Below are positions 1 through 10,981 of a DNA stretch of 64,000 nt, one piece after another. Both the position numbers and the translations under genes were made by a program. The notes under the pieces were generated by a model. That model was not told the DNA's origin. It saw only the letters and a program-made list of their open reading frames with translations, and ran no database searches. Numbering within the stretch: position 1 is the first letter of the stretch; each line of letters opens with the position of its first letter. Source of the DNA: Gordionus sp. m RMFG-2023 (taxonomy: Eukaryota > Nematomorpha > Gordioida > Chordodea > Parachordodidae); contig NC_088775.1 of NCBI RefSeq assembly GCF_954871325.1, positions 30,295,561 to 30,359,560 of the forward strand, in the 5' to 3' direction.

Positions 1-180
1 CCCCTTTTTAGAAAATTTACTTCTAATATCCAGCGAAATTGATGTTTTTGAAAGATTTAAAATAGACGACATTATAACGCGATTTGCATCTACGTCTAAA
101 AGATTAACTAAATTATTAATAAAATAAGTTATATCTTTTTCACAGCTAATTATATACGCCTTTTTAATAATGTAAATTTA

Positions 181-600
181 ATTTAATAGTTTTTTATATC
201 ATTCTAGTCCGGTGCATAATATAATACTATATTCATTTTATTTAAATATTTTATAATAGTTATATTTACATAAATGTTTTTATAATTCCAGTGCAAAATA
301 TATTATATTCATTTTATTTTAATATTTTATATAAAACTTATATTTACATAGATGTTTTTATAATTCCAGTGCAACTATATTCATTTTTTTCTCATATTTT
401 ATATAAAAGTTATATTTACATAAAAAAATTTATATTTCCAGTGCAAAATATACTCTATTCATTTTATATTTTATATAATAGTTATATTTACATAAATGTT
501 TTTATAATTCTTGTGCAAAATATACTATATTCTTTATTCTAATATTTTATATAAAAGTTATATTTACATAAAAATTTTTTTTATATAATAGTTATATCTA
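181..600. repeat. Tandem repeat, about 71-79 bp unit
   Basis: About five A+T-rich units, each with the core ttccagtgcaaaatata (near 287, 366, 438 and 510) followed by a run resembling attttatataaaagttatatttacata. Units differ by small changes and indels. The open frame at 291-542 only follows the repeat and is not a gene. Bases 1-180 show nothing recognisable. Confidence 0.85.
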
Positions 601-615
601 TATGAATGTTTTTAA

Positions 616-760
616 TTAATATAAAGGCATTAGTATTTATAGAATCAAGCTATACCTCTTTAAAATTACTCATTTTGTTTTTTTTACTTAATATAAAGGT
701 ATTAGTAATTATAGAATCAAGCTATACCTCTTTAAAATTACTCATCTTATATTTTTTTAC
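616..760. repeat. Two-copy tandem repeat, 72 bp
   Basis: The segment starting ttaatataaagg at 616 is repeated at 688. Both copies contain agaatcaagctatacctc and ttaaaattactcat. The open frame at 606-824 reflects this repeat. From 761 to about 1010 I see nothing recognisable. Confidence 0.85.
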
Positions 761-1016
761 TAAATTTTTGATATTTTTTTATAGTAATGTAAATATGTTA
801 TCTCATTTAATACTATTATATTAATTTTTATGAAAATAAATTGATTATCAATCAAATTATGAAAAGATTGCACTACCTACTTAAATATAAGTTAATTGAA
901 AACGGATAGTAACAATAGTTATCAGTTTGTAAATTTTTTTTTCCAAAGCAGGTCTGAATGTTTGTAAGGGTATAAATAGTGACTTAATATAAGATTTTCT
1001 TGATTAAGGCAAATAT

Positions 1017-1107
1017 CGCGGCCGAAGGCCGCGAAATTTTTTTAGGGGGTAGGGGTAGATTTGGGATGGGGGTTGCCTCCATCAAATTTTCTGCCATGTA
1101 GACGCTG
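1017..1107 (-). mobile_element. Fragment of the 577-bp MITE family
   Basis: This stretch matches, in reverse, the first 90 bases of the MITE at 3426-4002. It ends in catgtagacgct, carries the agggggtagg block, and starts at a perfect GC hairpin (7-bp stem CGCGGCC, loop GAA, 1017-1033). No second terminus is seen upstream, so it is truncated or the other end has decayed. Confidence 0.6.
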
Positions 1108-1507
1108 ACCCTTATGAAAATCCTGGTTACGCCCGCCTATGAAACGTCTACACATTTAATCATTAGTGGCGTCGTTAGGGGGTGGGCATGTGCTCGAGCC
1201 CCTGAAGCAAAAAGTTTTTTTTTAATGACTCTTTAATATCCCCTTGAACTAAAAATAAATTGTTTTAATTGCTCCCTAAACAATTTATTTTATAATTCTA
1301 TTGAGTAATATATAGATTTAATTTTATTATTTAAAAATTAATAAGACTATATAAATTTCTATTAAATAAATACTATTTTAATTATTAGATTAGATTAATA
1401 CATATAAATTATATTTTCACTATGTCAGTTGCGATCAAATTCTGTGTTAAAAATATATTAATATCACTCACTAGCATTAACAGTTGAATCTTAATTGACT
1501 TTTATTA
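1108..1507. other. No gene; scraps of hAT-like termini
   Basis: The piece gaaaatcctggttacgcc (about 1116-1133) resembles the reverse complement of a hAT end of the CAGTGGCGTA type seen at 7445, 9191 and 10982. A second piece starting agtggcgtcgttaggg lies near 1165. The rest is plain A+T-rich sequence. Confidence 0.4.
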
Positions 1508-1535
1508 TCTATATTATAATTTTCTGATGTCCTCA

Positions 1536-1617
1536 CTACGTCATCGTGACGTCATGTCATCGCTACGTCATGTCATCTCTACGTCATGTCATCGCTAAAT
1601 CATGTCATCGGTACGTA
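1536..1617. repeat. Subterminal 16-bp tandem repeat of the Helitron-like family
   Basis: About five imperfect copies of tacgtcatgtcatcgc near the 5' end of copy C. The same array occurs inverted near 30890-30955 in copy D, so it belongs to the family. Confidence 0.75.
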
Positions 1618-2949
1618 TTTATTTTTATTTGTTGATTTTATTTATTTATTTTATACAAACAGATGAATGGAATTTGGAGAATTGATGGTGTACACATATT
1701 AAACATGGATTGAGAGATTTGAAAAATCGTATTTGAATTGATATAAACAATCCCTCAACTTTCTAAATATGAATGAAATAAATGATGTGAATAAAAAAAA
1801 ACAATTCACATTTCAATGTCTCTTCATTTCTCAAGATTCAGGCTTACTTTTTATTTCACTTAATCCCTTCTTTGTTTTTTAGATTACCTTATCAATTTTC
1901 ATCTCATATTATTAATTACACATTAATGAAATCTCTACAAGATACTCAACTTGTATATTTATTTTGAACATACTCACAATTTTTTTAAGTACTTACATTA
2001 CAATTTTTTATCTCATATTTTTCTTTCATAACCAATAATTAAGAAGATAACCAAGTATATTCAAATATTTAAATATTCTTATCCTAACCTATTTATAATC
2101 TCCAATCCTTATAAATAACTCTTTCTATATTTTTTTCCCCTGCCTTAATGAATTTATTTATCACTAAATTTTATTATCTCATTCTTTTTCTTTCTATCTC
2201 TATTATCTATTAATCACTATCTCTCAAAACCTTATCAATTCTTTTAATTTAATTTTTATAATATAATAATTTATACCTTCTTTTTTTCCTCCCTTTTTTA
2301 ATCTTATTTTTTAATTACCTTACAATTAATTAACCTTAATCTTTATAACATTACATTCATCATGTTATTTTTAACTTTTAGAATATCATAATAGGCTTGA
2401 TAAGTCCCCCAAATGATTTTTTTGATGATAGCCTTCCAACTACTAGAAATATGCATCTAATATTGACCCATCTACCGGTTTTACATTATTTTAATGTTTG
2501 TTTAATTTCCAGTTTTATTTTTAATCGTAACAATAGTTTATTTATATTTTTGGCTGATTTAATTATTTGTCTAGGCTAACCCTAATCCCTCACATTGCTA
2601 CAAAACATGATGAATCTATTATTAAAGATAAGCAAAGAAAATAATGACGATTAAACAAACGCCTTACCCGTTCTAAAGTTACTGGTAGACAAAATAATAA
2701 AGAACTATCCTTGGAATGAACTCATTTTTGTTTTTTTTATCTTATGTTTTATATCTATGTTTATTTTATTTTCACCCAGTTCTCCAAATGATATTTCTAT
2801 CACCAATACCACAATCCCTATGCCACCTCCGCCTATTTTTCAACATATATGAACATTTAATTCTGTACTATCTTTCACTTCACTAGGAGTTAATATAAAT
2901 ATTACTTTATCCGATTCTCTGAGAAACTTTCATGAATATTTAGAGGAAT

Positions 2950-3322
2950 GTTCAAACTTGAATGTACAGTACCGCCAATTTCATCAACTTTATTAATGAA
3001 AAATATGCAGTAGTTCTGTCGTGGCCTTTATAACAATACTTATGAACGTTTTATGGTTGAGTTAACATTGTCGTTCATGATTCTATTTTAGAAGGGGATA
3101 CCAATGCTGACATTGACAGAAATATTGTTTTGCGTGTTCAAACTTGAGTGTACAATACGGCCAATTTCATCAACTTTATCAACGGAAAAATATTCAGTAG
3201 TTCTGTCGTGGCCTTTATAACATTACTTACGGCCGTTTTATGGTTGAGTTAACATTGTCGTTCATGATTCTATTTTAGAGGGGGATACCAATGCTGACAT
3301 TGACAGAAATATCGATTTGCGT
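2950..3322. repeat. Tandem duplication of about 186 bp inside Helitron-like copy C
   Basis: The block starting gttcaaacttga at 2950 recurs at 3136, each running to tgacattgacagaaatat. Copy D has this block once (about 19995-20170), so the duplication is private to copy C. Confidence 0.85.
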
Positions 3323-3425
3323 TCTTCTTTTACCAGTATCCCAAGCATAGGCATATCATCTTTATCAGGACATAATGTGTTTTGTACACTTCTTTGTTAA
3401 TCCGTGATTACTTTCATCTACAACC

Positions 3426-4002
3426 AGCGTCTACATGACAGGATTTTCACTGGATGCAAACCCCCTTCAAAAACCTTTGCCTACCCCCTAAAAAATTCCA
3501 CCGCCTTCGGCGGCGGTGTCTGTCTATTATTATTTTCACCTTTTTAATTTATTGATACTCTTTTTAGAGAATTTATCTAGGATAACTTAAATTAATCCAT
3601 CTCTACTACCAACTATCAATATTTTGTGAATATACTGAATTTATTTTTTAGATAATAAATTCAATTAAAACCTCCATTATTTACAATGAATTAATTATTA
3701 TATGAGCTTGCTGAAATATCAATTTTTTAAATTACATTTAAAAAGATAGCAGAAAGTTTTATTTGGAAAACAATGTGTATGATTGTTTGCAATATATAGA
3801 TTTGGTCGATGAATTGTATTATAATAATTCTATAATAAAAGTATTAATTTTTACAGCAATAAATTTTGTCCTATTTCATCTCAAAATTTAATAGATAACC
3901 CCCCAAAAAATTTATCCTGCCCCCATTAAAGCAGCCTATCCCCTACCCCTCTCAACAAATAGGATGCAAACTGTTCCTACCCCTCCCGCTCATGTAGACG
4001 CT
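3426..4002. mobile_element. 577-bp MITE with 13-bp TIRs and 10-bp target duplication
   Basis: The ends are perfect 13-bp inverted repeats (agcgtctacatga). The 10-bp sequence atctacaacc flanks both sides (3416-3425 and 4003-4012). The paralogous copy D keeps the uninterrupted site (reverse complement near 19870-19890), which confirms the insertion. A 9-10 bp duplication is typical of MULE-type transposons. No coding capacity is seen. Inside lie a GC hairpin (CCGCC-TTC-GGCGG, 3501-3513) and polypyrimidine blocks at both ends. A truncated relative lies at 1017-1107. Confidence 0.85.
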
Positions 4003-4619
4003 ATCTACAACCCTAAATGATATAAAATTATACATTAATTATTTCCTCTCCAGACGACCGCCCAGATTTATTTTGTCGCTTTTTCCATCTAAAATTAAAA
4101 TGCTAACAAGGATTTGCTCTTAATTTTATCAAATACATAATAAATAATCCTCATTATTTTTTAAAAAAATTATCCTAAATTTATATGTCAATAATAAAAA
4201 ATAACTTAAAAAATATATAAATAATTTGCATATAAGTTTCATTAGTGTTTAATGGCATTTTGTAATTTAAATAGACAGCATTTTTTTTTACTTAACATAA
4301 AAAAATATATATCCCTTATCAAATTCTTTAACAAATAATTTCAGAAATGCAAGACATACATTAAATTTATCCGAAAAACAACAATAACCCTATATAATAA
4401 ACAACATATTTTTTAGATATAATTTTAATTGATCATATTACAAAAAAGTATAAGAGTCGGTTATTTTTATTTTATTTGTCATGATTCTCTAATAAGTGGT
4501 TGCCCAGGCCTTCCCAGTTTCCCTTAATACGGAATTTACAACGTGTTTTTTTTTCCATATTAGACGAATTGGTAAATCAGATATTTCCCGTTCATGTAAT
4601 GATATTAAAAATTTAACTA

Positions 4620-4860
4620 TCTCCGAGGCGGGAAAAAATTTTCAAAATTATAATGGGTAGGACTGGGCTTGGAATCTCAAAATTAATATTAGCTTGCACC
4701 TGACTTGGGAATATCTTTTACAAATTATTAAGGGTTGAGCTGGGCTTGATAAACTTTTTTAAAATTATAATATCTTGGATGCTTCCTAATATTATGAGCT
4801 TGAACCTGGCATGACATTTGTCGTAAAAAATGAATAAAAATCTCCTTCCCCGTCATTTTT
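4620..4860 (+). repeat. Iterated 'gggcttgg' subterminal repeats of the Helitron-like family
   Basis: Degenerate units of about 45-50 bp, each with a phrase like tgggcttgg followed by an A/T run around caaaattatta. Related blocks occur at 19060-19340 (inverted), 20820-21030 (inverted), 21280-21575, 21655-21760 and 57960-58145. They form the 3' part of the Helitron-like family. Confidence 0.6.
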
Positions 4861-4874
4861 AACGGGCTTTCTAC

Positions 4875-5344
4875 TGGTTTAAATTATTATATAACCCTAA
4901 TTAAATTAATATAATCATTTATTAATTGAAAATTAACAAATTTAATTGTATTTATCCGAGTTTAACATCACTAATCATCTATAATATTGATTTTAAAATT
5001 TATTTATCATGTCTCTTTCTAAAATTATTTTCAAAGTCCAAATCCATATAAGTATAAGAGATTTATTTATAAAAAGTAAGTAGACATATAGTTTATAATC
5101 CTCTATTATATATAATTATTTATAAAATATTAGGTAAAATCAATGACATATGTCATTAGGTAAAATGCCTCTTTTGCAGACGTATTTGACAGTTATATAA
5201 TTTATTACAGTTCATATTTTTAAAATTTTACTAATCAATGCTTTTGATAATAAATATAAGTAACAATTTGCATTCAACTATTTAACGCAATCTATTTATT
5301 TAAAAAATTATTATGATTAAACATTTTATCATTCATCCCACAAT
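4875..5344. other. A+T-rich, no feature seen
   Basis: No reading frame, repeat or RNA-like structure was recognised here. Confidence 0.5.
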
Positions 5345-5760
5345 GGATGTAAATTAGATATCTTTTCCTCTTTTTTACGTGTTTTTAGGAAAACTATTTT
5401 TTCTTCTTTGAAAAACAGTTTTGAGTTAAATTTTTAATACGAATATATTTTAGATATTATTACAAACTACTATTATTTTAAGATATAATATACCAACTAG
5501 AGAGGGTGCGACAATAATATATAAAATTTTAATTGCTTTCATGATATCACTCTGGTTCTTATCTTATAGTTACAAAATGTTTCATTTCTAATATGTCATC
5601 CTTGCAATGTAAATAACTCAAGGCTTCAATATATTTGCATAATTTCTTCTAAAGATTTTTAGTGTTTTTGTTTCATCAATTCTAACATAATAAATTCTGA
5701 TATGGGCTACCATCGTGAGTGTCATGGATATGACTGTAAATTAACCAGCATCTATTATTG
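5345..5760 (-). repeat. Dispersed repeat R2, partial copy, inverted
   Basis: This stretch is the reverse complement of most of 44090-44485. Shared blocks include actaaaaatctttagaagaa and the stretch around aatgaaacattttgtaa. It is noncoding. R2 is the repeat into which hAT-1 copy A inserted next door. From 5761 to 6036 the DNA is A+T-rich, ending with a scrap (ctagcgacgccc near 6023) that resembles a hAT-like terminus. Confidence 0.75.
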
Positions 5761-6036
5761 ACGCAAATTTTTTTTTATATCAACCATCGAAAATATTTTA
5801 TACTGTAATAAATAGATTTTGTATTAAAAAATATTATTTTTAGATATGTCTTGTATTGTTTTAATTATTTATATGTTAGTTTATTTTGTATGCAAAATAT
5901 AATAAATGACAAAATATGAAATTCAGAATTATTGTTTAGAGTTAGAAAATTTAAAAAAAGTATAATATATTAATATAAAACCCGGCCAATTGGTGGTATG
6001 GAGTTGAGAGTCACCTGAGATTGTAAAGGCTAGCGA

Positions 6037-6160
6037 CGCCCTTGATCATTATTACTTATCTAAAATATGCAATCATATGCTTTCAGCAGCTGTAAGTAAT
6101 AATCTTAACTTACATAGCTACAAATAATAGATCGGGTTAATTAGCAGTCATAGCCATGAC
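6037..6160 (+). repeat. Repeat R2, left part, interrupted by hAT-1 copy A
   Basis: Matches 43998-44125 (shared acttatctaaaatatgcaat and catatgctt-cagcagct). The match stops at gccatgac, where hAT-1 copy A begins. The uninterrupted R2 at about 44108-44130 shows the empty target site (tcatagctatgacac). Confidence 0.8.
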
Positions 6161-6689
6161 TAGGGTTGCCAGGTCAAAATTTTCAAATTGAGGGAGATGC
6201 GGGAGAAACATGAAAATTGCGGTAGAAATATAAAAATTTCTAAAAAAAAAATTTTTGTGGGCGGCCTTCGGCCGGGATTTTGAATTGACTTAATTATCCG
6301 CCTATTATTTTTTATAATTAGTTTATATAAATACAAAGTCGGTGACTATTTTTCAAAATACAATAACATCTTGATTTATTAAAATATATTAATTTATAAA
6401 AAATAACCAACGATCTTTTTTAAATATAAAAAACGATTTTAATTTTACAATTAAAAATATATTTTATGCGAATGTCCCTCAAAACGACCGCAATTGGAAA
6501 TCTACCGTGTGTTTGTATAACATTATAGGGATAGGCGCTTAATTATCACGTATCACGTTTAAATACATAATAAGGTAATCCAAAATAAGATATAATACAG
6601 ATGCAACTACAGTTCCGGCAATTGTACTTATCTTGTAGTACAACATTCACAGAGATACTTATAATCACAATGTTGGTAGAATCTTTTTT

Positions 6690-7430
6690 CCATCACTCTA
6701 ATATAAATGAAAATTATACTTGTAGAACAAATGAGCAAGGCTATCATTAATGTTATAAGACCTAAATCCAGGAGGTCAATTTTTGACGATTTGAAAGATG
6801 GGCATATATATGCAATTCTAACAGATGCATCTATTAAGGGAAATATTTCCCTTGATCTTCCGCTATTTCAACAAAGGTCGTTTCAATAAAACTATTAAAT
6901 TTTTTCCCCTCAAATAGTGAAAAATCCAAAGACATAGCTAACCATATAATGGTAAATATATCAGATTCGAGATGATCAATAAATTGCATGTCAGCTTTCT
7001 GATCTGATAATGCCTCAGTGAATTTGGTAAAATCAGAGTGTATTTACAGAAGTGAGTCAGCACAATGTTGGTTGCGATATGTTCCTAATACCCGCCATCG
7101 ATAGAATTTTAAAATTTTATAAACCTTTAAAAAATATTTCTTAAATAGTCCTACCATTTTGAAATTTTTTTTTCAATAATGAATGGCAGAGGTATATTTA
7201 GGAATGATTTCACATGTAGAATGTGCAGTTGCAATCAGAAGAATCTTAACAAAGATTCACAAAATTATGCTGTAGATGTGTCCATCTTTACAGTTAAAAA
7301 TTGACAATAAATTTAATGGCGCCATTGCTAAAACTTAATTATATTTTATTTAAGATTTAAATAATAAAACTAAATGTTTACCGTCGTTATTGAGATTATA
7401 AAATTCCTGGCATGACATATTATACATTAT
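6690..7430 (+). pseudogene. hAT-1 transposase fragment, plus-strand arm
   Basis: The open stretch 6707-6889 encodes the start of a hAT transposase core: MSKAI, then a DDL region, then ILTDASIKGN. The last is the TDAS-x-GN motif around the first catalytic aspartate in this hAT group. Reading continues in several frames through sequence matching the N-terminal and middle parts of the family (compare 15682-17290) to about 7430. Stops and frame changes run throughout, including right after residue 60. It is a relic of the ancestral gene, duplicated in inverted orientation with the 9200-10480 arm. Confidence 0.75.
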
Positions 7431-7444
7431 TTAACCATTAGCTC

Positions 7445-9191
7445 CAGTGGCGTAGGCATGGGGGGTTTGGAAAAAATTTTTTTTAAATTTTTAAATTTAA
7501 ATTTAATAAATTCTTAATAAACGCTTGATTTTTATGTTTTAAATTTATTATAAATAATAATAGATATACACATTTGATTATTTTTATATTTATTAAATAA
7601 ATTTTATATTATTTTGCATTTCATAAAAGTTCTAGTTTGTCATATTTCATTTTATAAAAATATATATTTCTCATTTTCAATAAGAATTTCACACCACCCA
7701 AAAAAAGGGAGTTATATATTCAAACGTATCATCAAAAAATAAAAAATAAAACTAAAAAGATTTTGTCCGACCAGATTCATCGAAAGACAAGAGTCGGTGA
7801 AACTCTTTATTGAACTATATGATGTTGTCTTTGCAGCACTAGAATTTTATATATCAAGCAAGGAAAAAGATTCAGCAGATGCCGAAAATCTTTTGCAGAC
7901 TATTATTAAGCCACAGTTTTTAATTTCAATTCAATGTGTTTATTTTTTATTTAATTATACATATGATTTTAGCAAAATGACAAAAAATTGATTTGGATTT
8001 AAGGGAGATTATGAATAGAGCAAAGCATATTGTTGAAATATTAACAAATATCAGAGAGAATGGGGATGAAAAAGAAATATATGAAAAAGTAAAGGAGATT
8101 GCTAATATGTTTGGAATTGAAATTTTTAAACCTAGAGAGTCTCTAGACAATCCAATCGATCAAATATTGATGCATCTACGATTGAGGATTTTTATAAAAT
8201 AAACATTTTTATTCCCCTTATTGATACATTTTTATTTCAAATAAAAGAAAGATTTATTAATCATAATATTATTTTAAAAAGCTTTTATTTTCTTTTGCCG
8301 GTTGAGTCTAAACTGTTGATTACACTTGAAACACGAGAGGATATTAAAAAAATCTCAGAGTTTTATGCTGATGATTTAGTAGGTTCATATGATAAGTTAC
8401 TTTGTGATGTCGAATTTTGGTATAAAAAACTACAGAAGAGGGTATTCTTTGAGACCAAAAAATGCTCTGCAGGCCCTTTCCATGTGTAATTGAATTTTAA
8501 ATTCCCTGCCTAATATCAAAACATTATTAATTATTTTAGCTACCTTGCCAATTAGTACCTACACTAATGAAAGGTCTTTTTCAACTTAAAAAAGGTTAAA
8601 AACCTATTTAAGAAACACAACCGGTGAAAAACGTTTAAATGGATTAGCCCTATTGAATATTTATAAGGAGATTATTTTAGATAAAAATTTGATTCTAGAT
8701 GAATTAGCAAGATCTCAGAGAAAAGTAGATCTCTCTTTTTAAATTCAAATCAAAAAATAGGATAAAATTTTAATAGTTTTAATATATAATCAATTTTTTT
8801 TTGTAAAAAAAGTATTATTTATAAGATAATATCATCATATTTTTTAAATACCATTATTTGCATAAGAATTACACATATTTTATATAATTGTAAAAAATTA
8901 CTTTTTTTTAAATAGAGTCTTTATACATTATAATTTTTATTATTAAATCTGTATTATATAAAATATTAACATTTTGAAAATATTTTAATTAATAAAAATA
9001 TATACATGATTAAATAAAGGAATGTAAAATATATAATAAAATACCCTCAAATTTTGTTATATGAAAATATAAAACAATTTTAACAAAAAAAATATAAACA
9101 ATTAAGTGTTCAAAAAAAATAGAAGGTTTGTGGGGCGAAGCTAAAAAAAATTTAAAACCCCCCTCATGATAAAATCCTGACTACGCCACTG
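7445..9191 (+). mobile_element. hAT-2 element inserted in hAT-1 copy A
   Basis: The termini CAGTGGCGTAG (7445) and CTACGCCACTG (to 9191) are inverted repeats. The flanking 8-mers are attagctc (7437-7444) and attaactc (9192-9199), an 8-bp target duplication with one later change. hAT-1 copy B lacks this insertion at the matching place (after aaccattagctc near 17365). At 1.75 kb it is an internally deleted derivative: it carries only the C-terminal half of a transposase (7780-8742). Confidence 0.9.
7780..8742 (+). pseudogene. Truncated hAT-2 transposase (C-terminal half)
   Basis: Pieces of a hAT transposase of the TTF/THAP12-like (P52rIPK-like) type lie in order: a helical region at 7797-7991, a second at 7993-8202, a third at 8295-8489 ending before a conserved tryptophan region, and the C-terminal dimerisation block at about 8540-8742. 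That block reads ATLPISTYTNERSFS, then KTYLRNTTGEKRLNGLALLN, both very characteristic. The pieces are separated by frame changes and stops, including one inside the block after ERSFST. The N-terminal half with the first catalytic residues is missing, so the protein cannot be active. Confidence 0.8.
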
Positions 9192-9199
9192 ATTAACTC

Positions 9200-10480
9200 A
9201 TTCTCTAATGTTGCTAAATCCGATTTCTCTCCTATTTCCAGGCAGTCCTATTCAGGCTAAAAATGCGCTCGGATGAGGCATTAGAATGAGGTAAGGAGAA
9301 GTTTTGGCGAATCATAAAAATAGATAGAATTACAATCTCTTCAAACAAGACATCAATGTCTTTCGGTATTTTTAATATATTTATTAAATTATAAAAACCA
9401 TCAATTGATGGTTTCTGTTCCAATGTTATAATATTTATACAATTGTAAATAGTTATTAAAATCAAATTTTGATTGTAAATAGTTATTAAAATCAAATTTT
9501 GATTGTAAATATTCTAAAATTGTCTTAATAAAAATATCTGCTTCATTTAAAAATGTATTAATTAGAGTATTATTTGAACAATTTAATATAATATTTTTAG
9601 CAATAGCGTCATAAAATTTATTATCAATTTTTAACTATAGAGATGAACAGAGCTGTAGCATGATTTTGTGAATCATTTTTAATAAAGAATATTATTGCAA
9701 CTGAATATTAACTGCATGCAGTAGATTTCCTACATGTGAAACGAATCCCAAATATGCTTCTGCCATTTCATACTCGAAAAATTTTTTCAAAATTTTAGGA
9801 CAGCCTTTAAAATCTTTATTTAAGAAGTATTTTTTTTAAGGGTTTGTAAAATTTTAAAATTCTATCGAAGGCAGGTATTAATGACAATCACCTGATAGGT
9901 ATATATCGCAACAACCCACACCATTCCAAGTCACACTTCTTCACCACCTCTTTTAATTCATTAACTCTTTTAGTTGAACTAAATTCGTTAAAACATTTCA
10001 TCACAATTATTTAGACATCCACAGATAGTACATTCATTGCCTTCTTGCAAGAATTATGTAGTATATATGGCATATACAGCCAATTGGTATTAATTCATTT
10101 ATGCTGCCTCAATTCGGTAACTTTCGCTTTTGCCAAAATTTACAGAGGCATTATCAGCGCAGAAAGCTGGCATGCAAATCATTGATAACCCTGTTAGCTA
10201 TATTTACCATTATGTGGCTAGCTACATCGTTGAATTTTTTCTATCTGAGGATAATTTTTTAATAGTTTTATTGAAATATTCTTATTCTTGAAATTGTGAA
10301 GGATCGAGGGAAATGTTTTAATATTTCCCTTATTAGATGCATTTGTTAAAATTGCATATGGATGCCCATCTTTCAAATCGTCTAGAATTTACCTCTAGGA
10401 TTCAGGTACCAAAACACTTGTGATAGCCTTGCTCATTTTTATTGCCACAAGTAAGGTTTGCACTTATATTGTATTGGATA
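9200..10480 (-). pseudogene. hAT-1 transposase fragment, minus-strand arm
   Basis: Reads on the minus strand from about 10480 (MSKAI-like start) towards 9200. The C-terminal hAT dimerisation signature LPHSNASSERIFSL is at about 9240-9300. The middle part (about 9800-10160) matches the better preserved frame at 18015-18383 in copy B. Stops and frame changes are scattered throughout. It converges on the plus-strand arm of the same element. Confidence 0.8.
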
Positions 10481-10981
10481 CGTTGAATATCCTGAGAAAA
10501 AGATTCGACCCACATTGTAATGATATATATAGAGCTCTGTGAATGTTGAACTACATAATAGATGTATACGATTTCCGCAAATATAGTTTCATTTTGAGAA
10601 CATTTTTGTATTGCAATCGATGTTGATATAATCCCTTGTACTGACTAATATGAATGAAATAATGTTGATTTATTACTGGATAAAAATAAAACAGGATGGA
10701 AAAAAATTTACAAACTAGACATGTTTTTCGAATAATTATTTAAAATTTATTTTAAAAATATAAAAATAATCAATTATGTCTCAAAATTATTATTTACATA
10801 TTAAAAACGTTAAAATACTTTTTTAAAAAAATTGTGGGAGTAATTAAAAAATTGCGATAGATTTTTGCGGGAGATTTCCAATTGCGGTAGTTTTGCGGGA
10901 GAGAGATATCTGCGTGTAAACTAAAAAATTGCGGGAGTCTCCCGCTGATGGGGAGATACATGGCAACCCTGGCCATGACAC

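Larger units (their letters stand above)
1508..4874 (+). mobile_element. Non-autonomous Helitron-like element, copy C
   Basis: Compared with the reverse-oriented copy D (19052-34126), homology begins at tctatattataatttt (1508) and stops at gggctttctac (4874). No terminal inverted repeat or target duplication is seen. The element starts with TC after an A and is followed by a T. A short hairpin (CCCGT / ACGGG) lies just upstream of the CTTTCTAC end. These are Helitron hallmarks, except that canonical Helitrons end in CTRR and this one ends in CTAC. Copies C and D share both ends and a central part (about 2400-3430 and 4003-4870) but differ in between, as is common for Helitrons. No Rep/helicase is encoded. 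The small open frame at 2397-2579 is not a convincing gene. Confidence 0.6.
6161..10971. mobile_element. hAT-1 element, copy A
   Basis: The ends are inverted repeats of the type CAGGGTTGCCA (TAGGGTTGCCA at the left, TGGCAACCCTG at the right). They are flanked by a perfect 8-bp duplication, gccatgac (6153-6160 and 10972-10979), which is the hAT hallmark. The element carries two converging transposase fragments, a plus-strand arm (about 6690-7430) and a minus-strand arm (about 9200-10480), joined tail to tail. A second hAT (7445-9191) has inserted near that junction. Subterminal copies of ttgcggtag/ttgcgggag lie at both ends, and a CGGCC-TTC-GGCCG hairpin at 6262-6274. Copy B (15086-34297) has the same architecture. 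Both transposase fragments are broken, so this copy is not autonomous. Confidence 0.93.
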
